Shown: positions 1-6,611, numbered from the stretch's first letter. The stretch: 6,723 nt of DNA from JANLQX01 sp031368215 (GCA_031368215.1 JANLRD010000181.1:1-6723); one strand, 5' to 3'. Notes: generated by a model from the sequence alone, not told the origin. Made by a program: numbers and translations.

Positions 1-2133
1 GGCACTCACGTCGACTCGGGCATCGTCAACTCCGGCGGCGGCGGCCGCGGCAAGGTCGGCAATGGCCCTGGACGTGGCGTTGGCGACGACTCGAGACACG
101 GCATCGTCCGGCTCGGCATCCGGGGTCGGCATCTCCACCGCCAGTCGGTACAAGAGGTTGAGCGCCGCGACCTCGGTGGGGTCGTTCCCCCTGCTCTCGA
201 CGAGCTCGGTCGTCGCTGGTAGGTCCGGCTCTTCGACGATCAGGTCGAAGGCGGTGCGCAGGAGGGGATCGATGAACAGGACCGATGCCAACCACGGGAG
301 CACCTGGCCCGGCTCGGAAATGACCCAGCGCAGCACCTCGAGCTCCGCCGAGCCGGAATGATCCGACGCGGCGCGGGCAACGAGCGACGCCGAGGATGCT
401 CGACCCTGATGACGGCTCGGCGAGCCGGCGTTCCTCCGTGCAGGCGTCGACGGCGAGCGGGACTGACCGGCGCGACCCGGTTGCGGCCGCTCCCGTCTGG
501 AACCGTGTTCAAAGGCCCCGCCGACGTTGGTGGTCCAGGACCCGTCGGCCGACGGTGCGAACCTGTCGTCCATCGGGGGGGCAAAGTCCTCTGGCGGCTC
601 GTTGGCGATTGCCCTTCCCTCGGTCGGGTCGTGCGGACGGTCGTTGCCGACCGGCGGACGGGCGTTGGGATTGGATCGCGCCGCAGCCGATCGATGCTCG
701 TCGGCGTCGGGGGGAACAGGGGCCGAAGATGCGGGACGCTCGGAGAAGGTCGCCTGGCGCCCGTCTCTCGTCGAGCGGACGGGACCGGGCGGCCGACGCG
801 AAGTCGTTCGGGCGGGTGCCGGGCGTCCCGGACTCGACGACGCTCCGGGCAGGTACTTCTGGGGGTCGGCGAGTACGGACGAAACCGTTTCCGACGACAC
901 CTGGCAACGCATTGCGACGTCGTTCAGGTACTGCTCGCGCACCACCGCGCTCGGGTGCTCGAACACGATTGCCACCGCACTCTCGAACGCACGCGCCCTC
1001 CCTTCGAGCGTTGCCAGGTTGGCTTTCGCCAGAAGACGCTCGATCCGGAACCGGAGAAACGGCTGGGCGTCACGGACCGCCGCCGCGAGCCGCTCCGGAT
1101 CGCGTTGGGCCAGCTCAGCTGGGTCCTCACCCGCCGGCAGGGCCACGACAAACAGATCGATCTCGTACTTGCGCTCCCAGGCGTAGAACTTCTCGGCGGC
1201 ATTCTGGCCCGCCGCGTCGGCGTCATAGGCCAACACGATGCGCCGGGCGAAGTTCTTCAGGATCTGGAAGTGCTCGTCGGCGAGTGCCGTGCCGCAGGTC
1301 GCGACCGCCCGGGGAAGGCCGCTGCGGTGGAACGCGATCACGTCCGTGTAGCCCTCACAGACGATCACCTCGCCCTGTTCGACGATCTGGCTCTTCGCCC
1401 AGTTCAGCCCGTAGAGCACTCGACTCTTCGAATACAGCTTGGTCTCCGACGAGTTCTTGTACTTGGGGCCCTCGGCATCGGGCATCTTCCGGCCGCCGAA
1501 CGCGATCGGCTGCCCCTGCGCGTCGAAGATCGGGAAGAGGATGCGGCTCTGGAAGAAGTCGTTGAGCTTGCCGATCTTGGACACGTAGCCAAGCCCCGTG
1601 TCGCGGGCGACGTCGGTTGGCAGGTGCAGCGCCCGACAGAGCGTGTCCCACCCCTCCGGTGCCCAACCGATCTTGAACCGGCGGATCGCCTCACCGTCGT
1701 AGCCGCGGCCACGCAGGTACTTGCGGGCAGCAGCTGCATCTGGACTGGTCAGGAGGCGTTCGTGGTACCACACGGCCGCCTTCGCCGTGGCTTCGAGCAA
1801 CTGGGCCCGCTTGACCCGGTCCTTCGACGCAGCCTCGGAGTCGTAGCGCAATGCGATGTTCGCCTTGGTCGCCAACTTCTCGATCGCTGCACTGAAATCG
1901 AGGTGCTCGATCTCGCGCAGGAACGTGATCACGTCTCCCTTGGCCTGGCACCCGAAGCAGTAATACGTGCCTTTCTCGGGGCTGACAGAGAATGACGGCG
2001 ACTTCTCTCCGTGGAAGGGGCACAGCCCGCTGTAGTTCCGTCCGACCCGCTTGAGGGCGACATGCTCGGAGATGACGGCGATGACGTCGGTCGCCGCCCT
2101 CACCCGCACGATGTCCTCTTCCAAGATCCCCAC
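1..2133 (-). CDS. dnaG: DNA primase DnaG (3' end beyond window)
   Basis: DnaG makes the RNA primers for DNA replication and docks on the replicative helicase DnaB. The frame is open from a GTG at 2133 to base 1, giving 711 codons without a stop; the C-terminus lies outside. In order: a CHC2 zinc-binding domain with ligands C38, H41, C59 and C62 (CPFH then CFGC); the catalytic core domain; a TOPRIM fold with the EGYTDV glutamate motif (E260) and the acidic pair in YDAD (D304, D306), followed by GEDP (335-338); an unusually long Pro/Arg/Ser/Asp-rich linker (about 432-592); then a helical segment fitting the DnaB-binding domain. The GTG start was chosen because the product then begins GILEEDIVRVRAATDV, the usual DnaG N-terminus. 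I see no Shine-Dalgarno sequence before it. It follows the HxlR gene by 49 bp on the same strand and may be cotranscribed with it. Identity is secure; the exact start is less so. Confidence 0.97.
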   Translation of the reverse strand, partial: MGILEEDIVRVRAATDVIAVISEHVALKRVGRNYSGLCPFHGEKSPSFSVSPEKGTYYCFGCQAKGDVITFLREIEHLDFSAAIEKLATKANIALRYDSEAASKDRVKRAQLLEATAKAAVWYHERLLTSPDAAAARKYLRGRGYDGEAIRRFKIGWAPEGWDTLCRALHLPTDVARDTGLGYVSKIGKLNDFFQSRILFPIFDAQGQPIAFGGRKMPDAEGPKYKNSSETKLYSKSRVLYGLNWAKSQIVEQGEVIVCEGYTDVIAFHRSGLPRAVATCGTALADEHFQILKNFARRIVLAYDADAAGQNAAEKFYAWERKYEIDLFVVALPAGEDPAELAQRDPERLAAAVRDAQPFLRFRIERLLAKANLATLEGRARAFESAVAIVFEHPSAVVREQYLNDVAMRCQVSSETVSSVLADPQKYLPGASSSPGRPAPARTTSRRPPGPVRSTRDGRQATFSERPASSAPVPPDADEHRSAAARSNPNARPPVGNDRPHDPTEGRAIANEPPEDFAPPMDDRFAPSADGSWTTNVGGAFEHGSRRERPQPGRAGQSRSPSTPARRNAGSPSRHQGRASSASLVARAASDHSGSAELEVLRWVISEPGQVLPWLASVLFIDPLLRTAFDLIVEEPDLPATTELVESRGNDPTEVAALNLLYRLAVEMPTPDAEPDDAVSRVVANATSRAIADLAAAAAAGVDDARVDVSA

Positions 2134-2139
2134 GGACCA

Positions 2140-2145
2140 AGTATG
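2140..2145 (-). promoter_or_regulatory. possible -10 element for a leaderless dnaG transcript
   Basis: The minus strand reads CATACT ending six bases before the dnaG GTG, and no Shine-Dalgarno is visible. A transcript starting at or very near the GTG would be leaderless, which is common in actinobacteria. No convincing -35 box is present, so readthrough from the HxlR gene is an equally good explanation. Confidence 0.25.
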
Positions 2146-2182
2146 CAACGGGGCCGGTGACGATCGGCCCGGCCGGCCTCGT

Positions 2183-2659
2183 TCAGTCGCTCGCCGGTGC
2201 CGGCCGGTGCTTGCGCCGAACGCGGATCCGGCTCACGTCAATCGGCTCACGAGTGCGTGCGTCGACCACGACCGGCACGATCGTCTCGCCCGAATCCCGG
2301 TCGGCGATGCGCAGGGGGGTGCCTATTCCGGTCGGGCTTCCGTCGAACATCCACCGGTCGCCCCAGGTCCACATGATGGCGAGCACGTCGAAGAACTCCC
2401 GGCCTTTCTGCGTCGGGCGGTATTCGAAGCGAGGTGGATTGGGCTGATACTGCACCCGTTCGAGCATGCCTTCGTCGACAAGACGGTTGAGGCGCTGCGT
2501 GAGCGTGGTCCGGCTGACACCGAGGTTGGTCTGCAGATCTTCGAAGCGGCAGACACCGAAGAGAACAGTACGCAGCACCATCGGCGTCCACCAGTCGCCG
2601 AGAAGGTCGGTCGTTCGGGCAATGGGACAGACGTCCTGATCGAATCGTGTCCGACGCAT
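2183..2659 (-). CDS. HxlR-family (DUF24) winged-helix transcriptional regulator
   Basis: A 158-residue DNA-binding regulator acting in the cytoplasm, normally as a dimer. The N-terminal CPIARTTDLLGDWWTPMVLR block (11-30) is the HxlR signature. The helix-turn-helix follows, with recognition helix around SRTTLTQRLNRL (49-60) and a wing rich in Pro and Arg up to about residue 86. C11 sits where several HxlR/DUF24 proteins (YodB, HypR) carry a redox- or electrophile-sensing cysteine; a second cysteine is C37. About 50 C-terminal residues beyond the winged helix, with a VVDARTREPID motif, resemble an extension seen in some actinobacterial members. The ATG at 2659 lacks a properly spaced Shine-Dalgarno sequence and may be leaderless. 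The gene lies 89 bp downstream of the molybdenum oxidoreductase, and a near-copy of its start region sits on that enzyme's promoter, so autoregulation and control of the oxidoreductase are inferred. The signal it senses cannot be read from sequence. Confidence 0.93.
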   Translation of the reverse strand: MRRTRFDQDVCPIARTTDLLGDWWTPMVLRTVLFGVCRFEDLQTNLGVSRTTLTQRLNRLVDEGMLERVQYQPNPPRFEYRPTQKGREFFDVLAIMWTWGDRWMFDGSPTGIGTPLRIADRDSGETIVPVVVDARTREPIDVSRIRVRRKHRPAPASD

Positions 2660-2680
2660 AGTCCTATGACTGTACTAACT
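2660..2680 (-). promoter_or_regulatory. putative HxlR operator over the regulator's own promoter
   Basis: On the minus strand this block contains GTAnnGTCATnGGACT, which matches a block at the oxidoreductase promoter (16 of 21 bases over the full block, 13 of 16 in the core). It also forms a near-palindrome, TAGTAC-N7-GGACTA, at 2659-2677 (5 of 6 arm positions). It overlaps the likely -10 box (TACAGT, 2669-2674; weak -35 CTGCCA 18 bp upstream) and abuts the ATG. A repressor bound here would block polymerase. The motif is seen directly; the binding protein is inferred from proximity. Confidence 0.55.
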
Positions 2681-2694
2681 CGTGGCCAACAGTG

Positions 2695-2730
2695 GCAGTG
2701 CGTCCCGATCCGTCAGGTCGGCCGCACTGC
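2695..2730. repeat. 8-bp inverted repeat between oxidoreductase and HxlR genes
   Basis: GCAGTGCG at 2695-2702 and CGCACTGC at 2723-2730 form a perfect 8-bp stem with a 20-nt loop, just after the oxidoreductase stop. No T-run follows on the minus strand, so a classical intrinsic terminator is not supported; it might slow polymerase or protect the 3' end of the mRNA. Confidence 0.35.
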
Positions 2731-2748
2731 TGCGGACACTGGCAACAC

Positions 2749-5085
2749 CTACACACAGACCGCTTCGACGCGGGCGGGCACGTGCTTGTGGAACGGGGTC
2801 CCCGCGATCGGGTCGCGCCACGACGAGTCCGTCAGCTCGTTCGGCGCGATGCCGCGCACGTCGTCTGACGTACCGACACCCATGCCGTTGGGCAACGACA
2901 TATGCCCAGCGCGCATACGATCGTTGACTTCCACGAGCACCTCGGCCGAGCCCCGCCGCGTCGTGACGCGAGCACGACCTCCGTCGACGAGGCCGTAGGT
3001 GTCGGCGTCGGAGGGTGAGACCCGCAACGCTCCGTCGGCATCCTTCTTCCGCCACGCGTTGTCGCGGAAGATGGTGTTCGCGGTGAAGCTCCTTCGCTCC
3101 CCCGCCGACAGCACGACCGGGAAATCCGGATCATTTGGTGGACGCAGTGCCCCGGCCGAGAGTTCGTCGAGCATCGAGCGCAGCTCGGGGAGGTCGAGCG
3201 CGATCTTCCCGTCGTCGGTCTTGAGCCGTCGCCACGACTCGTCGTACTCGTCGAGGCAGAACGTGACGCCGTGTTCCCCCTCGAGGATCGCGTCGAACAA
3301 CTTCTCGCCCGCTTGGAGCCCTTCACCGGTGAATCCGGCACGGGCGACACCGGCAGGGTTCGACAGTGCACATCGATGCGCAGCACCCCAGAGCAGCGCC
3401 GCCGATGCGAGACCTTTCGGGAGCGTCGGCCCGAGTGTGCGGAAAAGGACGAGCGGGGCCATTTCACCAAGCTCGGGATCAGCTGTCGTCGCCGCAAAGA
3501 ACGCTTCGGCATACGCTGCCCGATCTTTCGACGCGGCCTCGTGCAACGGGGCCAGCTTCTCCGGCGCCAGATAGCCCATCGCTTCGGCCAGACGCGCATG
3601 AATCTCCGGCTCGACCAGCGTGCCGGGAAGCGGCTCGAGAATCGGATGGCGCAAGTGGAACACGTTGCCGGGGAACTCGAAGTTGAAAAACGTCGCCTCG
3701 GCCTTCTCGAACTGCGACGCCGCTGGCAGCACGTAATGCGCCAGGCGCGCCGTCTCCGTCATGGCGACATCGATCACGACGAGCAACTCGAGGGCCTGAA
3801 GTGCTTCTCGCATCCTCTTGCTGTCGGCGATCGAGTGTGCCGGGTTGCCCGATTCGACAAACATGGCCCGGTAACGCTTCGGGTGATCGGTCAAGATCTC
3901 GTCCGGCACCACATTGCACGGGACCAGACCGGAGATGATACGCGCACCTACTACAGGACTCCGCTTGATCTCTTCCGACGTCGCTCCGCCCTTCGACGTG
4001 CGAGCGAGCGCGACGAGTGCCGAGGGAATGAACTGGGCGCCCGGCTTCGCGAAGTTGCCCGTCAGAACCCACAGGATCTTCTCCAGCCAGCTCACCAGCG
4101 TGGAGTGCAGGCTCATCTGCACACCGAGATCCTCGAATACGCTCACGCTCGACGCCTTCGCCAAGCGGCGCGCCGTCCGCCGGATGAGGTCCTCGTCGAC
4201 TCCGCACAACGCCGCAAACGCAGACACGTCGACGGCGCGCAGCGAGGACATCACCTCTCGCGCGCCCGAGACATGGTCGTCGACCCACGACCGAGCAATG
4301 AGGTTCTCCTGAACGAGCACGGCGCCGAGCGCGGCTACGCACCACGCGTCGGTCCCCGGTTTCACCTGGAGATGGAAGTCGGCGAGGTCGGCCGTCTCGG
4401 TGCGGCGCGGGTCGATGACGACGATCGACCGATCCGGGTCGGCCGCCATCTCCTTCAGGGTGGTGCGGGCGTGCGGAAAGCCGTGTGACTGCCACGGGTT
4501 CTTGCCGACGAAGAGCGCCACTTCGGCGTGCAGGAAATCGGCGCGCGTGATCCCGCCGAGCATCTTGCCGCTGACCCAGAACTCCCCGGTCTTCTCCTGG
4601 GCGAGCGCGTTCGTGCGGTACTTCAGCCCGAGCGCCCGGAAGGTCGCGCCGCTGTAGCCGCCGCCGAGATGGTTGCCCTGGCCGCCACCGCCGTAAGCGA
4701 AGATCGTCTCGCCGCCATAGGTGTCCCTGATCCGACGGAACCCCGCGGCCACCTCCGCGATCGCCGTGTCCCAGTCGATCTCCTCGAACGTTCCGTCAGC
4801 GCGGCGTCGCAGGGGGCTCGTGAGTCGCTCGCCTCCGTTCTGGTAATGGTCGAGGCGCAGCGCCTTCTCGCAGGTGTACCCGCCCGAACCCGGGTGGGCC
4901 TTGTCACCGCGGATCCGTTCGAACCGGCGACTCGCCCCACCCCGGGTGGGTTCGCCGAGCCGGACCTCGATGCCGCAATTCGACTCGCAGAGGATGCAGG
5001 CGGTCGCCTTCCAGGTCGCGTCGCCGGAGGTGGGGCCCTCGCCGGCTGCGGGTTGGGCTGTGGTGTCGGGTTCGGTGATCGTCAT
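2749..5085 (-). CDS. molybdopterin-dependent oxidoreductase (formate dehydrogenase/MopB superfamily, Rv0197-like)
   Basis: A 778-residue cytoplasmic redox enzyme predicted to hold a bis-molybdopterin guanine dinucleotide cofactor and one [4Fe-4S] cluster. No twin-arginine signal or membrane segment is present. The cluster motif is C30-x2-C33-x3-C37-x34-C72, followed by EKA with the lysine (K74) expected to lie between cluster and cofactor. Further cofactor-binding segments are GKNPWQSHGF (194-203), VIDPRRTETA (223-232) and PGTDAW (243-248). The VLPAASQFEKAEATFF stretch is typical, and a molydopterin-dinucleotide-binding beta-barrel fills about 656-775. The region where superfamily members carry the Cys/Sec/Ser/Asp ligand to molybdenum reads TNALAQEKTGEFW (158-170), with no Cys, Ser or Asp. 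From memory it resembles mycobacterial Rv0197-type proteins of unknown substrate, so substrate and partner are not assigned. The ATG at 5085 has GGGAAG at 5090-5095. No dedicated electron-transfer subunit gene is next to it in the window. Confidence 0.9.
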   Translation of the reverse strand: MTITEPDTTAQPAAGEGPTSGDATWKATACILCESNCGIEVRLGEPTRGGASRRFERIRGDKAHPGSGGYTCEKALRLDHYQNGGERLTSPLRRRADGTFEEIDWDTAIAEVAAGFRRIRDTYGGETIFAYGGGGQGNHLGGGYSGATFRALGLKYRTNALAQEKTGEFWVSGKMLGGITRADFLHAEVALFVGKNPWQSHGFPHARTTLKEMAADPDRSIVVIDPRRTETADLADFHLQVKPGTDAWCVAALGAVLVQENLIARSWVDDHVSGAREVMSSLRAVDVSAFAALCGVDEDLIRRTARRLAKASSVSVFEDLGVQMSLHSTLVSWLEKILWVLTGNFAKPGAQFIPSALVALARTSKGGATSEEIKRSPVVGARIISGLVPCNVVPDEILTDHPKRYRAMFVESGNPAHSIADSKRMREALQALELLVVIDVAMTETARLAHYVLPAASQFEKAEATFFNFEFPGNVFHLRHPILEPLPGTLVEPEIHARLAEAMGYLAPEKLAPLHEAASKDRAAYAEAFFAATTADPELGEMAPLVLFRTLGPTLPKGLASAALLWGAAHRCALSNPAGVARAGFTGEGLQAGEKLFDAILEGEHGVTFCLDEYDESWRRLKTDDGKIALDLPELRSMLDELSAGALRPPNDPDFPVVLSAGERRSFTANTIFRDNAWRKKDADGALRVSPSDADTYGLVDGGRARVTTRRGSAEVLVEVNDRMRAGHMSLPNGMGVGTSDDVRGIAPNELTDSSWRDPIAGTPFHKHVPARVEAVCV

Positions 5086-5089
5086 GACT

Positions 5090-5095
5090 CTTCCC
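5090..5095 (-). promoter_or_regulatory. ribosome binding site of the oxidoreductase
   Basis: GGGAAG on the minus strand, four bases before the ATG at 5085, within a purine-rich stretch. It supports that ATG as the start. Confidence 0.6.
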
Positions 5096-5108
5096 TTTTC
5101 CGGTAGTC

Positions 5109-5129
5109 AGTCCAATGACGATACGCACT
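5109..5129 (-). promoter_or_regulatory. putative HxlR operator at the oxidoreductase promoter
   Basis: This 21-bp block shares 16 bases, without gaps, with the block at the HxlR gene start (2660-2680); the common minus-strand core is GTAnnGTCATnGGACT. It overlaps the predicted -10 box and transcription start of the oxidoreductase, the expected place for a repressor site. It is the strongest link between the regulator and the enzyme. Binding itself is inferred. Confidence 0.5.
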
Positions 5130-5146
5130 CACGGGGCACCCCGCAA
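5118..5146 (-). promoter_or_regulatory. predicted sigma70-type promoter of the oxidoreductase
   Basis: On the minus strand a -35 box TTGCGG (5141-5146) is followed by a 17-bp spacer and a -10 box TATCGT (5118-5123). Transcription would start near 5111, giving a leader of about 25 nt that includes the ribosome binding site. Spacing is ideal and the hexamers are moderate matches to consensus. Confidence 0.5.
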
Positions 5147-5148
5147 AC

Positions 5149-5171
5149 CCGCAGCACCAACCCCGCTGCGG
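5149..5171. repeat. inverted repeat, 7-bp stem
   Basis: CCGCAGC (5149-5155) and GCTGCGG (5165-5171) form a perfect stem with a 9-nt loop. It lies just upstream of the oxidoreductase -35 box and is the first of three overlapping hairpins reaching to 5225. Confidence 0.5.
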
Positions 5172-5208
5172 CAGAACGCCTCCCAACGCCGTTGGGAGGT
5201 GTTTTGCC
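5170..5208 (+). repeat. long imperfect inverted repeat, 18-bp stem with 3-nt loop
   Basis: Arms 5170-5187 and 5191-5208 pair around the loop GCC. The inner nine pairs (CCTCCCAAC / GTTGGGAGG) are perfect. In plus-strand RNA the whole 18-bp stem closes with only two G-U wobbles (5178-5200 and 5174-5204), whereas minus-strand RNA would have two A-C mismatches. The TTTT run lies inside the stem, so this is not a standard terminator. It could be a REP-like or cruciform element, or a terminator remnant of the locus before the IS arrived. Confidence 0.55.
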
Positions 5209-5225
5209 CCCATATATGGGGGCAA
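5204..5225. repeat. perfect 22-bp palindrome at the IS junction
   Basis: Each half reads TTGCCCCCATA, giving a G/C-block palindrome with an ATATAT centre. It shares four bases (5204-5207) with the preceding hairpin, so in single-stranded form the two structures exclude each other. Its right edge coincides with the predicted right end of the IS110-family element, so it may be the hairpin the element targeted. A regulator operator is an alternative: G/C-run palindromes are bound by CsoR/RcnR-type repressors, for example, but nothing else here supports that. Confidence 0.6.
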
Positions 5226-5233
5226 CCTGTAAG
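5224..5233 (-). repeat. 10-bp direct repeat, copy at the predicted IS right end
   Basis: The minus strand reads CTTACAGGTT, identical to 6557-6566 upstream of the transposase. It begins 20 bp past the transposase stop codon. In IS110-group elements the end of the right flank (left half of the donor site in the circular form) is copied by the left donor guide of the bridge RNA. Confidence 0.5.
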
Positions 5234-5253
5234 GAGAATGAAGGTTGGTGTGG

Positions 5254-6495
5254 TTAGGCGGCTTGGGTGAGAGTGACTTGGTAGCCGAGGTTGTGGAGTT
5301 GGGTGATGAGGTGGTTTCGGCGTTTGTCGTGGTCGGTGCGGTTGGTGAACCAGTCGGGTCCGAGGTCTTGGTAGTCGCAGTCGTTGGTGAGGAGGTGCCA
5401 GCAGATCACGATGATGGAGTGGCTCACCGCGACGGCGGCTTTGCGTTTCCCGATGCGTCCGGCGAGACGCCAGAACTGGACCCCGAGGTAGGTCTTGTTG
5501 CGTGAGTTCGCCGCTCCCCAGGCGCACTGGTTGAGGGTTTCACAGAGCCACCGGTTCCCTTGGTTGGGTGATGCGGATCGGCGTTTACCGCCGGTGATGT
5601 TGTTTCCGGGGCACAGCCCGGCCCATGAGGCCAGGTGTCCGGCGGTGGGGAACTGGGACATGTCGATCCCGATCTCGGCGATGATGCACTCGGCGGAGCG
5701 TTTCCCGACACCCGTGATCGTGTCGAGTCGATCACGGGCTGTCACGAAAGGGGCCATCACCCGGTCGATGTCGGTATCGAGTTGATCGATCTTGGTTTCG
5801 AGATGCATGACCGTGTCCATGATGTGGCCGAGCATCACGGCGTGATGTTGACGGAACCGGCCACGTAAGGCTTCACGCAGCATCGGGACCTTGATCCGGA
5901 GCCGGCCTTTGGCCAGGTCGGCCAACACGTCGGGGTCACGTTCACCAGCGATCAACGCACTGATCATCGCCCGGCCTGACACACCCAACACCTCCGATGC
6001 GACCGAGTCGAGTTTGATCCCAGCATCTTCAAGGACTTTCTGGACGCGCTGGGTTTCCGACGTGTGGGTTTGGATCAACCGTTTCCGGTACCGGGTGAGA
6101 TCACGAAGCTCACGGATCGCCACCGGGGGCACGAACGATGACCGCAACAGGCCGTGCTCGTGAAGCTGGGCCAGCCATCCAGCATCGGACACGTCGGTCT
6201 TGCGGCCCGGGAGCATCTTCACGTGTTTGCTGTTGACCAGCAGCAACAAAACCGCCGGGTCGTCCTCCAAAACATGCCACACCGGTTTCCAGTACTGACC
6301 CGTGGCTTCCATCACGACCGTGGTCACGCCACACTCGCACAGCCACTCACGCATCGCTTCAAGCCCCGACACGAACGTGAGAAACGTCCGGGTCTGCGCA
6401 CCCCGGCCGCCATGACCGTCGGGCATCCGGACACAGGCAACGACTTCGTCCTTGCCGATATCTAGTCCTGCACACCGCTCGTTGATGACCTCCAC
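5254..6495 (-). CDS. IS110-family transposase (DEDD bridge-RNA-guided recombinase)
   Basis: A 413-residue recombinase, about normal length for IS110, that excises and inserts its element through a DNA circle without classical target duplications. The N-terminal RuvC-like DEDD domain shows D12 (LDIGKD), E63 (VMEATG), D101 and D104 (GRKTDVSDA), so all four acidic residues are present. A helical linker fills roughly 130-250. The C-terminal Transposase_20 domain has the helix-hairpin-like TITGVGKRSAECIIAEIG (259-276), WAGLCPGN (291-298) and GGKRRSASPNQGNRWL (302-317), in which S307 is the likely catalytic serine. The GTG at 6495 is preceded six bases upstream by a perfect AGGAGG; the nearby ATG at 6500 is out of frame. 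No frameshift or internal stop is seen, so the protein should be functional. Confidence 0.96.
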   Translation of the reverse strand: MEVINERCAGLDIGKDEVVACVRMPDGHGGRGAQTRTFLTFVSGLEAMREWLCECGVTTVVMEATGQYWKPVWHVLEDDPAVLLLLVNSKHVKMLPGRKTDVSDAGWLAQLHEHGLLRSSFVPPVAIRELRDLTRYRKRLIQTHTSETQRVQKVLEDAGIKLDSVASEVLGVSGRAMISALIAGERDPDVLADLAKGRLRIKVPMLREALRGRFRQHHAVMLGHIMDTVMHLETKIDQLDTDIDRVMAPFVTARDRLDTITGVGKRSAECIIAEIGIDMSQFPTAGHLASWAGLCPGNNITGGKRRSASPNQGNRWLCETLNQCAWGAANSRNKTYLGVQFWRLAGRIGKRKAAVAVSHSIIVICWHLLTNDCDYQDLGPDWFTNRTDHDKRRNHLITQLHNLGYQVTLTQAA

Positions 6496-6501
6496 AACAT
6501 G

Positions 6502-6507
6502 CCTCCT
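6502..6507 (-). promoter_or_regulatory. strong ribosome binding site of the transposase
   Basis: A perfect AGGAGG on the minus strand, six bases before the GTG at 6495. It fixes that GTG as the start. It lies outside the 134-nt stem-enclosed region, so a transcript through the left end could serve as both guide RNA and mRNA leader. Confidence 0.8.
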
Positions 6508-6525
6508 GAGAAGACAAACGGATAA

Positions 6526-6560
6526 GGAACCGGGCTGGTGGAACCTTCGGAACGTGAACC
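6526..6560. repeat. cluster of GGAACC-like repeats
   Basis: On the plus strand GGAACC occurs at 6526-6531 and 6540-6545, GGAACG at 6549-6554 and TGAACC at 6555-6560. They fall in the part of the candidate bridge RNA that follows the putative donor guide. They may be incidental, or part of the guide loop pairing with the unseen left end. Confidence 0.3.
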
Positions 6561-6566
6561 TGTAAG
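6557..6566 (-). repeat. 10-bp direct repeat, candidate left donor guide
   Basis: The minus strand reads CTTACAGGTT, identical to 5224-5233 just beyond the transposase stop. It is placed and oriented as a bridge-RNA left donor guide, which has the same sequence as the top strand of the element's right end. Confidence 0.5.
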
Positions 6567-6611
6567 TCGAGCTCGAAGCAACATGTCGTGGTGCCAGGAA
6601 GGTCCCAACTC

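Noticed and set aside
358..1995. 545-codon open frame on the plus strand
   Set aside because: It lies wholly antisense to dnaG, whose minus-strand frame shows zinc-finger and TOPRIM motifs. High GC content keeps antisense frames open; the product is Arg-rich with no recognisable domain.
2051..2998. 315-codon plus-strand frame spanning the HxlR gene
   Set aside because: It crosses three minus-strand genes and their spacers, has a composition typical of antisense frames, and has no domain.
3271..4488. 405-codon plus-strand frame
   Set aside because: Antisense to the molybdenum oxidoreductase, whose cofactor motifs are all in the minus-strand frame; no recognisable domain.
3479..4495. 338-codon minus-strand frame inside the oxidoreductase
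   Set aside because: An out-of-frame overlap with the true reading frame; Arg/Gly/Pro-rich without motifs.
5170..5208. Intrinsic terminator for the transposase
   Set aside because: On the minus strand the stem has two A-C mismatches and no T-run follows; the TTTT of the plus strand is inside the stem.
5204..5225. Terminal inverted repeat of the IS
   Set aside because: No matching sequence occurs at the other side within the window, and IS110-group elements lack terminal inverted repeats.
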